Shown here: positions 1-17,546 of the stretch, in pieces
Layout: the number at the start of each line of letters is the position of its first letter
Numbering within the stretch: the first letter of the stretch is position 1
Assembly (NCBI GenBank): GCA_021613335.1
Contig: JAJTWR010000005.1
Location: 656,001 to 720,000, forward strand
Length of the DNA stretch: 64,000 nt
Reading direction: 5' to 3'
From: Whitmania pigra
Lineage: Eukaryota; Annelida; Clitellata; Hirudinida; Haemopidae
Notes under the pieces: generated by a model
Seen by the model: the letters and a program-made list of their open reading frames with translations, nothing else
The model's database searches: none
What the model was told of the DNA's origin: nothing
Position numbers and translations under genes: made by a program

Positions 1-857
1 AATTGCTTAAGAGCATCTTCTAAAATCATCCGATTGATGCCTAGCAAACGCCAATTAATGATAACGATTAATTAATCATGCAGATTAAATCATCTGCTTG
101 GGTAAGACCTTAAATAAGCATTGAAAATATCAATTTATGCATCTGCTGAAATGGCACGAACAAAATACGACTTGAGTTATGGAATTAAAAATCAAAAGGT
201 AAATTATTAAAACAGCTAACTATACAAATGGAATCGTTATCTTTTAATGATAACAAGCTCATACAAGAATTATCAGTAAATTTTCAGACAGTTAGTAATC
301 GTCAGTCAATTCCAATTATCAAGACAAAATATTTATTATACTTATTTCACAACTGAGTAGAGGATAAATGCCTCTTACCTCACAAGGAAACAAACAAGAC
401 AATTTATCAAAGGGTTGTATCCAAAGCATGTCAATTGTACAAAAGAGAGAAAAGTTTTAATGATGTTGTTGTTGTTGTTGTTGGAACTCAATCGACCACA
501 GGTTGTGGATGTTATTGGGAAGAGTTTTAAATTTTAATTAAGTGGTTAGTGATATAATGATTTGGTAGTTTCCACTGAGCAAAAGTCTGATCTAAGTTTA
601 AACTGATGTTTTCTAGTGGATGAACATTGTTTATGTACAGTCAAAACAGATTGGCTTTTAGAACATATAAAGATGTCTGAGAAATTTGAGTTTCAATGAC
701 TAAATATGATGATACCTTATCTGTAATTGAGACAAAGTATGAGAAAGTCATTTCAAGCATTCCAAAAAACTGCATCAAACCATTGTCACACATACAGTGG
801 AAAGGTTTTCGCCGCTATAAGTTCAATTCAAAATTAAATTCACATAAATCAAAACTA
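1..857. other. AT-rich sequence, no gene seen
   Basis: This stretch has a short (GTT)n run near 467-481 and no coding exon I can support. It may be intron of the gene whose putative first exon lies at 860-1026. Confidence 0.3.
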
Positions 858-859
858 AC

Positions 860-1026
860 ATGGAATGCTTGATGCAACTCTTCCTGCTCTCGTCTGCTTC
901 CGAGAACTCTGTGTCGTCACTACTGTTGCTATCGTACTGTCGTCTGCCGTCTTTGCATCTCCTATAGGACATGACGCTGTCCAAGCAAAACAACCCGCCC
1001 TGAATGTTTGTAGAGTATCGGTCCAT
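860..1026 (-). CDS. Putative first coding exon of an unknown gene
   Basis: The reading frame opens with ATG at 1026 (MDRYSTNIQGG...) and runs 55 codons plus two bases to a good splice donor (CCAT|GTTAGT). The peptide is polar, rich in Ser/Asp/Arg, with an SNSSDDTEFSEADESRK stretch. Base composition is clearly richer in G+C than the flanks. If this is an exon, the rest of the gene lies on the minus strand beyond the left edge of the window. I recognise no domain. It could also be a chance ORF, but the donor and the composition favour an exon. Confidence 0.4.
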
Positions 1027-1314
1027 TAACTCATTCGATAACGAATGAAACTATTACAGGTTAACTTATTGCGTACTCTAATTCCCTTCTTACAATAGAA
1101 AAGTTTTATTTTCAGCAGAGTTACTTTAATTCCTAAATTTCGTTTTATTTGAATCATAAAGTTAAGCTTGATGCCAACTGTTTTAAGGATGTCTGAAGGC
1201 TATAAGCTACTTACTTTTAAAAAATTAATCGTATTTCCTGAAACGTTGAGAGCTCTGGGGGTCTATATCTTGTTCAAACAGTATCCAAACTCAACACGGA
1301 GAATAGAATAAACA

Positions 1315-1323
1315 AAATATCCG
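1315..1323 (+). repeat. 9-bp target-site duplication, left copy
   Basis: AAATATCCG lies directly outside the left end of the foldback element and is repeated in the same orientation at 6065-6073, directly outside the right end. Confidence 0.85.
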
Positions 1324-2302
1324 ACTGGAGTAATCGCAGTTTAATATCTATACAGACATTCCTTAGTAAACAAAGATAAACCACGCCCCCCTATTATAAT
1401 AATAAATTATGTATATGTTGAAATAAAATAAAACGAATTATTTCAACACAAAACGTTGTTTAATTATTAAAAAATTAGTGAAAATTTATAATATATATGT
1501 ATTTAGAATATCTGTGTCACTTAAGATAGTTACACATAATGAATGTCGCTTTTGTTAAACATTCAAAATGCTATTCCAAAATTAAATTTAATATACTTTT
1601 AACCGTATATATATAAATATTTTAATTTGACAAAATTGTTTCAAGTTATAAATATATTTTATATGCTCCCAATATCAATATGTACTCGGAGAGCTATAAA
1701 GGGATTTTTAACCGGGCTAATTAATGAACATTAACAAAAGACAAATAACACACAAAAACAGGTTATTTAAACTACACATATAAATGATGCAAGTGTTGAA
1801 ATAATATTGAGCGTCTATAGCCCATCAATATCCATATTGAGAGCTAAAAATAGATTCTGAATATCAAGACTCTTTAAGCCATATAGATAATGAGGCTAGC
1901 TTGTCAAGCGTTGAACTAATATTATAATGAGTGCCTCTTTCCTATAGCCCACCAATATCCATATTGAGAGCTAAAAATAGATTCTGAATATCAAGACTCT
2001 TTAAGCCATACAGATAATGAGGCTAGCTTGTCAAGCGTTGAACTAATATTATAATGAGTGCCTCTTTCCTATAGCCCACCAATATCCATATGGCGAGCTA
2101 AAAATAGATTCTGAATATCAAGACTCTTTAAGCCATATAGATAATGAGGCTAGCTTGTCAAGCGTTGAACCAATATTATAATGAGTGCCTCTTTCCTATA
2201 GCCCACCAATATCCATATTGAGAGCTATAAATAGATTCTGAATATCAAGACTCTTTACGCTATACAGATAATGAGGCTAGCTTGAACCAATATTGTAAGT
2301 CT
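1324..2302 (+). repeat. Left inverted terminal repeat of the foldback element
   Basis: The outer part (1324-1820) is unique within the arm. From 1821 there are four copies of a 127-bp unit starting CCCATCAATATCC or CCCACCAATATCC, at 1821, 1948, 2075 and 2202. The last copy is truncated. The reverse complement recurs at 4860-6064. Confidence 0.85.
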
Positions 2303-4859
2303 AAGGTTTACTTCTGAAGAAATTTAATTTATCTTTCTCACAATACTAATCTATTTGTCATCAGACACTTATTTTTCAAGTTATTTGCGCTTAACAGCTT
2401 TGATTCAAATTCGTTTTGTTTTTATGCTACAAACTTGACAGCAGGGTTGTGTTGTTACTATACTAATCATTTTGACAGGAATTATATCCCTTGGGATACA
2501 ATGTATATTTTTTTGTTTCTTGTTCAGAATTTTTAAATAAACGAATTCAAACAACTAAAAACAATACAAAAATCTTCGGTGAATCAACAAAAGACAAATA
2601 AAAATTACATTATTGGTTACAAATTTTAATGAACTGCAACAATTGGATTCTTGAAACAAAAATAATTGCTTATTCATTGAAGTAAGTTCTTAGGAAATGT
2701 TTGGGTTGGCAAAAAATGCCTTCGTCCGTAAAATAGCGGACGTTTGCGGAGGAAGGCGATGGGAGACAAAATCTGCAATTTTTACGGACGTCTTTTATAG
2801 ACGCCTCCTGCAATATACCTATGATAACTTTCCACGTATACATAAAATCCTTTGTATAAAGTTATAAGCAGACATTGTTTTTATAAGCTCTTAGTTATGC
2901 AATGGACTTTCATCAAATAAATAAATATGAGCGCCGCATGCTGATTGGCTCTCGCTACAACTGCTCCGACAACTTGTTATTTGGTTACTCTAACATGGCT
3001 CTTTGTAAGTGGTTTTTTATATGAAACCATTTAAAATGTCTGATGACGTCATTTTGGAGATGACTAGGACCAGGTACGTTGTCCCCCGACTTTAGACCAG
3101 ATGGAAAAAACATCATCTTGTCATGATTTATGAGGGTTTGGCCTCGTGACTTTTGGCTAGAAGCAAATAAAGGCCTCCTCAGATTGTGCGAGGGTTTGTC
3201 CGCTAAAAAAGCTGAAATGACTAGGATGTGTTGTTGCAAATTCCAATAGTAATGAAAATAACAGTAATAATGAGTAACATCATCCACAAGTATGGATGTG
3301 TTCATTTCTTTCTGATTTGATCTGTCATTCATCAACTAGTCATTTAATTGCTTTGACCATACCTCCTTTAATGAATGGGTTGTTCAAGGCTGATATTTTT
3401 TTGTCGGTTGAATAATACTAGTTATTATTTACATCGTTTTAATAATTTTTTGTTTTGTAGTTAATAATAATAAATTGCATCAACTAACGATTTTGAGTTT
3501 AGGCTACGATTCCTTTTTAATTATGCGGAACGAATAAACGCATTTCAAAGAAATCTTGGAAAAAGTAGGTTTGCTGTCACGGAAAGCTTTTCTTGTTTTA
3601 AAGTCTTTTATGTTAAAAATAATGTATACAATAAACTATATAAAATGTTGAAATTTAGCTTTTAACCAATAATAACCCAGTTATTTCGGTATTTATTAGA
3701 ATTAATAAAAAAAAATAATAATTAGTAATTAATAATTAATGTTTTATTAGATTCTATTATTCTACGTTATGTTTTAAAAATTTTATTATTTTTATTACAC
3801 ACCAGATTATGAAAAATGTCACTAAGATTTACATTACCCACTAGTAGATTTGGAATCTCAGGTCGTGCATGTTTCTCGATTGACTACTTTATGGTGAATA
3901 TCTCTCAAACTAATTTGAATTGGAAGGTCAAACTTCAGATTATGGAAGAAAACTTCATTTTCTAACATGCTTAAAAGAATGGGTTCTCTAAAATTGGTTG
4001 AAGTCGAGATTTTAGGCACTTGTATGTGCTGCAGAACATTTATTATATCTTTCTTAATATAAAGTTCAAACGTTTTTTTCTATGATTATAATGTTAGTTA
4101 GATTGTAATTACCTATTTTAATTTTATAAAGTGATTCTTAAACGAAAATGAATGTTTGTTTTAAACACGTTTTTATTAATATCTTGCTAAATATATGTAG
4201 TTAGAAATTCAACTTCAGACATGTTTGTCTCCAAGTCATGGGTGATATTTAATTTTAGTACTTGTACTTTAGAATGTATTATTGAAAGGATTTGAATGCA
4301 ATTTTACCCTAATATATTCATTTCAATATTGTTCACTTTTAAACACACTATACTTTCTATCGCCTATTGATTAGATAAGCTCAACGTAATCGATCTGACA
4401 AGAAAGATTTAAAGATATAGATTTAATTCTTAGCACGGAATATATGCATTAAAAAATAAAACCTTGGTCTAATCGTAAGTAGACCTTAGGACAAGGGGTC
4501 ATTCAAAAAAGCTCGCAAGTGGGGGGGCTTCAAAAGCATACTAAGAATACTGAGAGGGGAGGGCAATTGCTTTTTGCGAAATAAAAACGAAATAATTTAT
4601 ATTTTTATTGATTTTATTTTTATTTCTTAAATATAATTTTATTGATAATTTTGGGACCGTCCATAAAATATGTCACGCTCGAGGGGGAGGGGGTAAACCT
4701 CTATGTAACGTGACACAAATTAAAAATTAAAGTTAAGGTTTTTTGCGGACATCTTTTGTTGACGACCCCCAATGAAAAAAGCGTCCTCAAATTCAAATTT
4801 TGTGTTTCCCTGCGCCCCAATAGAGATCTGCCGTCATAACTCTGCTCATTGTAATATTA

Positions 4860-6064
4860 ATTCAACATTAGCCACATTATCTGTATAGCGTAAAGAGTCT
4901 TGATATTCAGAATCTATTTTTAGCTCTCAATATGGATATTGGTGGGCTATAGGAAAGAGGCACTCATTATAATATTGGTTCAACGCTTGACAAGCTAGCC
5001 TCATTATCTATATGGCTTAAAGAGTCTTGATATTCAGAATCTATTTTTAGCTCTCAATATGGATATTGGTGGGCTATGGAAAAGGACCGCTCATTATAAT
5101 ATTAATATTACACTAGCCTCATTATCTATATGGCTTAAAGAGTCTTGATATTCAGAATCTATTTTTAGCTCTCAATATGGATATTGGTGGGCTATAGGAA
5201 AGAGGCACTCATTATAATATTGGTTCAACGCTTGACAAGCTAGCCTCATTATCTGTATGGCTTAAAGAGTCTTGATATTCAGAATCTATTTTTAGCTCTC
5301 AATATGGATATTGGTGGGCTATAGGAAAGAGGCACTCATTATAATATTGGTTCAACGCTTGACAAGCTAGCCTCATTATCTATATGGCTTAAAGAGTCTT
5401 GATATTCAGAATCTATTTTTAGCTCTCAATATGGATATTGGTGGGCTATGGAAAAGGACCGCTCATTATAATATTAATATTACACTAGCTAGCCTCATTA
5501 TCTGTATGGCTTAAAGAGTCTTGATATTCAGAATCTATTTTTAGCTCTCAATATGGATATTGATGGGCTATAGACGCTCAATATTATTTCAACACTTGCA
5601 TCATTTATATGTGTAGTTTAAATAACCTGTTTTTGTGTGTTATTTGTTCTTTTGTTAATGTTCATTAATTAGCCCGGTTAAAAATCCCTTTATAGCTCTC
5701 CGAGTACATATTGATATTGGGAGCATATAAAATATATTTATAATTTAAATCAATTTTGTTAAATTAAATATTTATATATGTACGGTTAAAAGTATATTAA
5801 ATTTAATTTTGGAATAGCATTTTGAATATTTAACAAAAGCGACATTCATTATGTGTAACTATCTTAAGTGACACAGATATTCTAAATACATATATATTAT
5901 AAATTTTCACTAATTTTTTAATAATTAAACAACGTTTTGTGTTGAAATAATTTGTTTTGTTTTATTTCAACATATACATAATTTATTATTATAATAGGGG
6001 GGCGTGGTTTATCTTTGTTTACTAAGGAATGTCTGTATAGATATTAAACTGCGATTACTCCAGT
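4860..6064 (-). repeat. Right inverted terminal repeat of the foldback element
   Basis: This is the reverse complement of 1324-2302 but longer. About six tandem units are present, two of them shorter variants in which GGACCGCTC and a run ending TATTACACTAG replace part of the unit (near 5080-5115 and 5455-5485). The arms therefore differ in copy number. Confidence 0.85.
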
Positions 6065-6073
6065 AAATATCCG
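6065..6073 (+). repeat. 9-bp target-site duplication, right copy
   Basis: AAATATCCG lies directly outside the right end of the foldback element and matches 1315-1323 exactly. Confidence 0.85.
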
Positions 6074-6392
6074 TTCGTTCGATACATACGCCATAGACAA
6101 TAACATACCTACGCAATCATTTTGGCTTTCGAAAGTGCATATAAATAAGAAAATTATTTTTAAATTTATTTTACAAGTTTTTTTAAATGTTAAAATGTGA
6201 ATTAAGCATTTAATTTTATTTTGTGTTTACTTTTGCCTCTAGGTATGGTGAAGGGTATTACCACCTCGTGTGGTAACAGGCCTACTAATCACGCAATCTG
6301 GATTTATTAATTATTTTGATTTTATTTATGGAGATAATCTGATTTACAAAAAAATATTTCTTAACGAAAGATTTTGGGAGAGACTTAGAAAT

Positions 6393-10630
<4,238 letters not shown>

Positions 10631-10857
10631 TTCGAGGAGATTTTTGGAAAATTAGCATATTTTTACCGCTAGGACATTAGTCATTTTTTTAGTTTGTCTC
10701 TCTATCATGCCAAATCTTTTTTTTTTATTAAACGTCTGCTTTTATTTAGCCCTCATTCCTTTTATGAATTTGCCTGAGACTGATGTGTTTGTAATTGGCT
10801 TATTTGCATGTTCTTATGATCATGAAGTGTTTTATTGTGTCATTTTTGCTCTTATAA

Positions 10858-10863
10858 AATAAA
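10858..10863 (+). terminator. Poly(A) signal AATAAA
   Basis: AATAAA lies about 230 bp after the stop codon at 10628-10630 of the RNA-ligase-like gene and is followed by T-rich sequence, so it is the likely 3' processing signal. Confidence 0.5.
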
Positions 10864-11331
10864 TATATATTTTTGCTTGAAAACAAATCTAAAGCCTTTT
10901 ACGTGGCTAGCTTTATTGTTGTGACACATAAGATATAACAAACTAGACTATATATGTCAAGCCAGCTTTCATACCCTCAGCAAATGAAACAAAATTAAGT
11001 TAACATTAAAAAAATTTGATAATAGCCTCTTAAACTTTGGGCCTGCTGCTTATTAATTCAGGTGATAAACCATAAATAAACGAATCCAAAACAAACTTTG
11101 AAGTATAATGCAAATGTATAATGCAAAACACTGTATTTGATAGCTCTCTTATTAAAGTCTTTGCATAATTAGACGATTAAGATGCCATAAAGGGAATAGG
11201 ATCTATCTTGAGAGGCTAGGCCATTAGGCAATTTATAGTAGGTTAAGAAGATCTAGATCTGTTGTATATTTACTTATGGATGGATGGTTTCCTTGTCTAG
11301 TTTATAATAAACTTCCCACAATTATTTATTA

Positions 11332-11672
11332 ACGCGAAAAATGATTTCTCCGAGGACTTGTTCACCCATAAAACTGATGAGCTCTTCCATTATTGTAGAT
11401 GACAGATAGTTTGTGTGTCCCCTGCCGCGATTGGCTTGAGTTTCGATATGCTTTGTAAGAAAGTCGTCCTACTGGGCGATGAGTTCAAGAATACCCAAAA
11501 AGTTTCCATTACTAGGTGGTCCAATCAATTCGTTGTCACCTCTGGATGCTAAGCCACACAAGCTCGGTAATAAATTTTATGGCACTAACTACTTGTTTCA
11601 GCACTGATCTCCAGTACTGCTCTTGATTCTCGACCTGTTGTGTCAGCTCCGTATCAATTCGCCCAATTCGCT
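11332..11672 (-). pseudogene. Decayed hAT/ZMYM-type (DUF4371-like) transposase fragment
   Basis: The minus strand reads TQQVENQEQYWRSVLKQVV, then GDNELIGPPSNGNFLGIL, then GHTNYLSSTIMEELISFMGE. This is the characteristic N-terminal core of the hAT-like zinc-finger MYM/TTF proteins common in animal genomes. It is broken by at least one in-frame stop (after LIAQ) and by a lost frame near 11545, so it cannot make a protein. No flanking terminal repeats were recognised. Confidence 0.7.
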
Positions 11673-11991
11673 TTTAACCTCTTACTCGCCTGTCACCCTA
11701 TAGATAAAAAAGATTTCATTTAAATGTTAATAATATGCCAGGCATACTAATATCTGGTATAATATATGTCAGGTTCTTCCAGTGACATAGCAACTGTTTT
11801 TGCGGCTCCCATTTATCGTTAATAATCCGTTAGCAGGCTGTAAAACGACTATTAAAGAGTAACATAACCTTTTGGTCAAGCCAGCCTGTCTAATCAGTCT
11901 TGGAATTTCTTGTTCAGAATGATTATTTAGGCAACTACTCAGATAAGTAAAACAAATAACTATTGCAAGTTAAAAAGAAATACTAAAACTC

Positions 11992-12284
11992 ACCGAGATG
12001 CTTCCGAATCCAAGTTCTTCAATATAACAATTGCGAATGAACGTAGTTCCAGCAAGTGTATGGAAGCAGAATGCACCAACAATATGCTTTGGTCTCGGAG
12101 TAGTTCCTTGTATAATCTTATTATCAGAAGAAATCACTGGACGATCTGAGGAACAGGCGTGACTTGATGAGGCCTCGTAAGATGATTCTCTTTGACGTGT
12201 GGCTTGCATATGTAGTATATGTAATCGATGCGCTAAACCAAATGCCAAATTGAAATCTAACTCTTCAATGGACGCATTTATCAA
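11992..12284 (-). CDS. Possible exon of unknown gene
   Basis: An ORF starting MINASIEELDF runs on the minus strand to a strong donor (ATCTCG|GTGAGT at 11992/11991). The peptide is Ser-rich in the middle and ends FIRNCYIEELGFGSIS. It shows no motif I know. It lies just upstream, on the same strand, of the broken hAT-like fragment, so it may belong to the same decayed element rather than to a host gene. Confidence 0.25.
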
Positions 12285-12885
12285 CGACTACTGACTTTGA
12301 AAAATTTATGTCATACTACACATTTAGTATCAATTTGATCAAAAGTCAATATTGATCGGAGGTCCCTCTTGGTGGGTGGTCCTGGGCACTGAGTTTATTC
12401 CTTAGGGAAGCCATCCTTGTGCTAAAGTACGTTCATTAGAAAAGGGTGTTTTTGTAATGCACCAAGCATTCGTTATTTTTAAGCCTTTTCAAATGATTAG
12501 TTTGTTAAGTCTCTTAACAAGAGCTCTTGTCCAAAATTATGACGCAAAACAATTCAAAGAATCAAAGCCTAGAGTTTTTACATCTTTAAAGCTTTCTTTG
12601 AAGTGATCGCTAATTTTAAGCATTCTTCTCTAAAGCAGTTGCTAACTTTACCTCTTATTGTTTGAAATAATGATGGCTGCACATTTCACCTTTCTAAAAA
12701 GCCGTTTTTGAAAACGCTACTTTCTTATCGTATCGTTTGATATATTTTTTAGTAAAGAAACATTTCCTTGTTAATTAGGGCTGAATAATTTATAATTCGT
12801 AGGATTTTTAATTTTCATCTAAGGCTAAAAATAACTCTTGGTCCGTGTGTTCGCTGAGCGGCTTTAGATTCCATTTACTGGAGGA

Positions 12886-15800
12886 ATGAGTGAAAAATTT
12901 AGTAAAGAAATGATTGATTCCATAATTTGTATTTCGTATTTTAAATTTATATTTTAAACTCTTATATCGGCTTCTCAATTAAGCACGTCTGCTAACGTTG
13001 ATTTCTTGCAATCTTGCAGTTTCTACAGAAGCAAATGCAAAGAGAATCTCTCAGATAGATCAGTGTTTTGCAGGAACGTCAGGCCATGTTAAAGTTAGTA
13101 AATGACGGCGATGACAGCTTTCCATTCGAAACTTCGGAAACTTAGAATTCTAAATAAGATTAATTTAATGGAGAGACGAGATAGTTTTTGAAATGCTAAA
13201 AACTTGCCATCCCACATTTGTTTGCACAACTTTATTTCTGTAAGCAGTTTCAGGGTCAAGCAACCACCAAAGATATTTTTTCTAATTTTACAAAATTGTT
13301 GCAAAGCAAGGTCCTTAAGACTAGCTTGGAATTACCCATCAAAAAGCTATTCAATATTTGCTTTTGCCCTCATCATTTTTATCTCTGCAATGTAATCATG
13401 TTGTGATTAATATTTCGGTTAAAATTTGCTTTCTATTTTGACGCTCCAATTTCAGGCTCTACAAAAGGCAGGTAGACTCCTGGTAGGTGAAGGACTGTTG
13501 ATGAAGATGTGCAGGAAGAAGGCAAAGAAGAGACAAGTCTTTCTTTTCAACGACATCTTTGTCTACGCCAACGTCATCATTGCCGATAAAAAAGTAATGT
13601 TCTGATGAAGCTTGGATTGGCTTGATCATGTTGTGATGATGGATGTGAGAGTTGTTATAATTTTAACAATTAACAAGTAACTTTTTAAATTAACTCAATC
13701 TATTTATTAATGTAACCTATGCTAAACTTCAGTTCAACAAGCAGACAATAATTCCACTGGAGCAGATAAGGGTCCTGCCATTGGAGGATGATTTGTGTAG
13801 GGTTAATGTTTCATTAAAATTTGTTTAATAATTAAGACTATTTGGACTAGCGATGCTTTGACACCCTTCATGTGGTCCTATATAAATGAACTAAAATTTC
13901 CAATTAGTAATGCACAGATTTTATTTAAATAAATAAAACCACAGTCACGATAAATACCAAGATCGCCTTATCTCGACAGGTTCCGGTTTCAGGAACGGTT
14001 GGCAGGTTTGCAGCCCCATGAAGTCTTTCATCTTGTTTGCATCGACCTCGGTCGAGAAGCACAATTGGATCAAGTACATCTCCGTTTGTAGGCAGAAACT
14101 CTTGGGTGGGTTAATGGTTAAGTCGTTACTGCTATGGCAAAGTTACACTCTTTCATGTTAGATTTAAACAAAAATTTTTGTACTCTACGGAATTTTATTT
14201 TTATTTATTAACCATACCTTTCCTATTATTAAATAACTTTCTATGTCGTGATAACCATTACTTCATTGTTGTTATTAAGTAACTCAATAACATATTTTGT
14301 ACTTGCTTCTGAAGCCTCCAGAAACTCCATCTCCGGTTTGCCTCAGTCCTCGCCTACGGAGTTCGAATCCTCACCCGTCTGGGTCCCAGACTCAGAGGCC
14401 TCGATCTGCATGCACTGTCGCAAGTCACAGTTTAACTTCATCAACAGAAGGGTTTGCTCTGCTTATTATGTCATCTGACATCCATACATCATCCACCGAT
14501 AATAATATTGGAATGCTAAGGCAACATCAATATCTAACGTGAATATCCATCGTGAATATTCAATATGAGTGTCAAATACGAATATCTAATGTGAATATAT
14601 GAATGGATGGTCTGCATTCTCATTCGCTGGATTTAAGCATAGCTCCACCCACCTTTTCAAATTCTCCTTTTTTTTAGCATCACTGCAGGAAGTGTGGAAT
14701 TGTCTGCTGTTCGAACTGCTCGGAGCAGAAGTTCCTCCTGCCGAATCTTTCCTCGAAGCCGGTCAGGGTCTGCAGGACTTGCTTCAACAAGCTCACCATC
14801 AGCTCACTTCAGAACTCCATGCATGGTATGCAAAGTGATAACGATAATGATAATAACAGTGGTAATGATGAATTGATAATGGCAATGGTGATTAAGTAAA
14901 TACAATGATGGTGATGATTAAATAATGATGATTAAATATTGATGATGATAACAATGTTACGGCAATGGAATTAATTTATACCCATTGCAATGCACTTTTT
15001 TTAATTAATTTATTAAATAATTTATTAGAATCAATAATTTTATCGTTGATTATTGTTATAATAATATTTGGAATGATTATTTTGTTTCTTAACTTGTCAA
15101 AACAATGTCTTAAATGACCATAACCTTGTGATAAATAATAATGTCGATGCTCATCCTTAAAAATAGTTTTTTGCAGTGGGGCTAGGCTGCTACTGTTGCT
15201 TCATAACCTTAGCAATGGCCTATAATGACAGCTCTGTTAATGCAAGGGTCAATACATCCTTGTGTCAATATTATCCAAATTATGTATAATTATCATGCCT
15301 ATGCTCCAGCATGGATCAATTGTTGATTTATGTTGATAATAACGTTAACATAATACTAATGATAATAATAACAATAATAACGATAATAATAATAATAATA
15401 ATAATATTAATAATAATATTATTAATACTAATAGTTATTAGAGTACAAATACTAATAGTTATTAGAGGCTTTGCAATATTGCATGTTTGTAATATGAATT
15501 ATTACTTGAGGGGTCATTGATTTATTATAATGCGACAAAGCTAGATATTATTAGCTCAGGATATCCCAGCGTAACAACGATGTAAAATCTTCCAGGCAAT
15601 CCGCTGTCCGACTCACTTTCTGACTCCGACTCTGACGAAGAAAAGGAATGTCGCTGGAACCCCACTGAACAGGAAAAGTCGGAATCCTTGGTAAGAAGAT
15701 TTCAGAGTCACTGTTATCTCAGAGTTGCATAATTAAAGACGTAAATTATTAAATTATTGCGAATATTAAATTGTGATTCTCAAAGTGTTATCAAATTAAC

Positions 15801-16065
15801 AAAAGATTTTCTGTTTGTTAGCATTTAAAATTTCTAATTTTACATTTAAAAGGATTATAATTTTTACTATTTTTTGTAAAATTACACGTTAATAAGAGTT
15901 ATGATTAAAACTGACATTGAATCACGATTTTGGGCACGTTAACAAATTAAAAGGTTTCTTGTTTGTTATAGCATTTAAAATGTTTAATTTAACTTTTAAA
16001 AGGATTATAGTTCATACTATTATTTACTTCCTCAGTTCTACAGTGAACTTCCAAGCCTTTCCTGA
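12886..16065 (+). CDS. PLEKHF2: Phafin: PH and FYVE domain protein
   Basis: Nine exons: 12886-12901, 13020-13093, 13456-13593, 13733-13794, 13993-14109, 14322-14451, 14678-14825, 15596-15690 and 16036-16065. They total 810 bp, giving 269 residues, close to the usual phafin length. The tiny first exon codes MSEKF plus one base and lines up residue for residue with the start of vertebrate PLEKHF proteins (STEANAKRIS follows). The PH domain occupies about residues 30-135 (RLLVGEGLLMK, RQVFLFNDIFVY). The FYVE finger occupies about 155-215, with WVPDSEAS, the RRHHCRKCG phosphoinositide-binding motif and all four Cys pairs. An acidic Ser/Asp tail follows (SDSLSDSDSDEE). Phafins bind PtdIns3P on endosomes and act in endosome fusion and autophagy. 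The fourth intron gives DDLNGW, one residue shorter than vertebrate DLRNGW, so its donor is the least certain. Confidence 0.93.
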
Positions 16066-17546
16066 TGTCTGCGAATGAGACATCTGAAAATGCGAATCTG
16101 GAGAAGCAAAATTGTTCAATCACACCCCGGATCTCGATCGGTCAGCCAATCAGGCCGCTTCTTCTGCTAATGGGAGGATCTTTGCTCATTGAAATAATTT
16201 TCATTTCAATCTTCATTATTGTTGATAACTCGTTACTTAGCTCATCAATCAGCTTATCAGTTTCACTTTGTTTTATTAGATTCATTTATTTACTTATTAA
16301 CTCATTTTATAGGGTAGGTCTTCAACACTCAACCCGTGCACTTGTTCGAATCAGCTAGCTTATAGTTTTGACTAGTGTTACGACTTTCTGATGACTTCAG
16401 TATTCTACTGGTGCGTTCATATTCCTGAGATTACATACTGATGTTAATACATTATGCACTAATATATTGGCATAACTAACACATTAATGTAATTAATTTA
16501 ATAATATTAAATTCTTACATACTGGTAGTCAGTTTCCATGGTGTATGTTTGTTCCTGGGATTACACACTTTATCTGTTAATAGCGGAAGTTTTTAAGTAG
16601 CGGTTTTTGTGTTTCGTTTAAAATTAAAACTGCATAATAATAGCAGACGATTTTGCCAGTTATTTGAAGTTACAACCGACGACCGGACAACGATACGGCA
16701 ACAATTCTTCCTGCATGCCGATTTGTGTTTTGATTTATTCCCGATTTTATTTGCTCACCTTTCGTGACGTTTACTTTTTCTATTGTTCCGTGTTTTTCAT
16801 TTTACTGTGATTGGCAGTTTTCTGGTGATTGATGTTATCTGTTTTGTTTCAATGCACAACAGATCAGCCTAATTGGAAGTTGAGGATGATTCTGGAGATG
16901 AGATTTGAACATGGCACTTGTTGAGTTTCTAGAGCTGAATTTGCCAGCATTTATAATTCTGTAATTCTGATCTGATGTTTAGAACCCTTATAATCCCAAG
17001 AATATATAGCTGTTCAAATCGTTGTCTTCAATCTTAAGTCAAAAAGTTGAGATTTCTTCCATTTATGCTCCAAAACAGTTACATGTGTATGTGTGACTTT
17101 GACTTACTTATTGATTTTTAAGTTTTATTTTCTGTCAGGAGATGGATTTGAATTGGATTGGCTCATGAATTTATTAACAGGAACTACTGATCTCTTATAA
17201 GAAGGTTAAGTTTGAGCCATTATGATGAATGTAAACAGAGGACTCACAAACTATTGGAACTTGTTGCTATTGGTCAGATGAAAATAGTTAAGTCTTTTTC
17301 TAAATTAACACTTTAATTCAGAAGGAATTCATTAAAATAAGCTAGATATTTATAGTTTCCCTTGTCATGCACATCAACTGCACAATTGGTTGCTAATTGA
17401 CTTACTCAAAAATACCAAATGTCAAAAGGTTCAAAAGCTTTAAAAGTGTGATTAAGACCAAAATTAAATGGAAGTCTTATTAAACGTTGGATAAATAAAA
17501 CTAACAGACGACCATAATGAAAGCGATGATACAGTAAAAAAAACTG
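16066..17546. other. 3' region of the phafin gene and intergenic sequence
   Basis: No exon is supported here. The stretch separates the convergent ends of the phafin gene (plus strand) and the KH/macro-like gene (minus strand) and must hold both 3' untranslated regions. Confidence 0.4.

Larger units (their letters stand above)
1324..6064. mobile_element. Foldback-type DNA transposon, 4.74 kb, no visible transposase
   Basis: The two ends are long inverted repeats. The left end begins ACTGGAGTAATCGCAG at 1324 and the right end finishes with its reverse complement at 6064. They stay nearly identical for about 500 bp before entering 127-bp tandem repeats. A direct 9-bp duplication (AAATATCCG) lies immediately outside both ends, at 1315-1323 and 6065-6073, as expected for a target-site duplication. 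Long inverted ends containing tandem repeats plus a 9-bp target duplication match Drosophila FB-like foldback elements and some Mutator-like elements. The inside (about 2300-4860) has only a 116-residue minus-strand ORF at 2985-3335, without a transposase motif, so the element looks non-autonomous. Confidence 0.85.

Noticed and set aside
2985..3335. 116-residue ORF inside the foldback element as transposase
   Set aside because: No catalytic motif or domain; it overlaps a dispersed repeat. Left as unexplained core sequence.
6244..6300. Splice acceptor CTCTAG at 6242 as the start of the ligase exon, and a 7-bp-stem hairpin TTACCAC/GTGGTAA
   Set aside because: A stop codon (TGA at 6249) lies in the coding frame just after that acceptor, and the hairpin is too short to support an RNA element.
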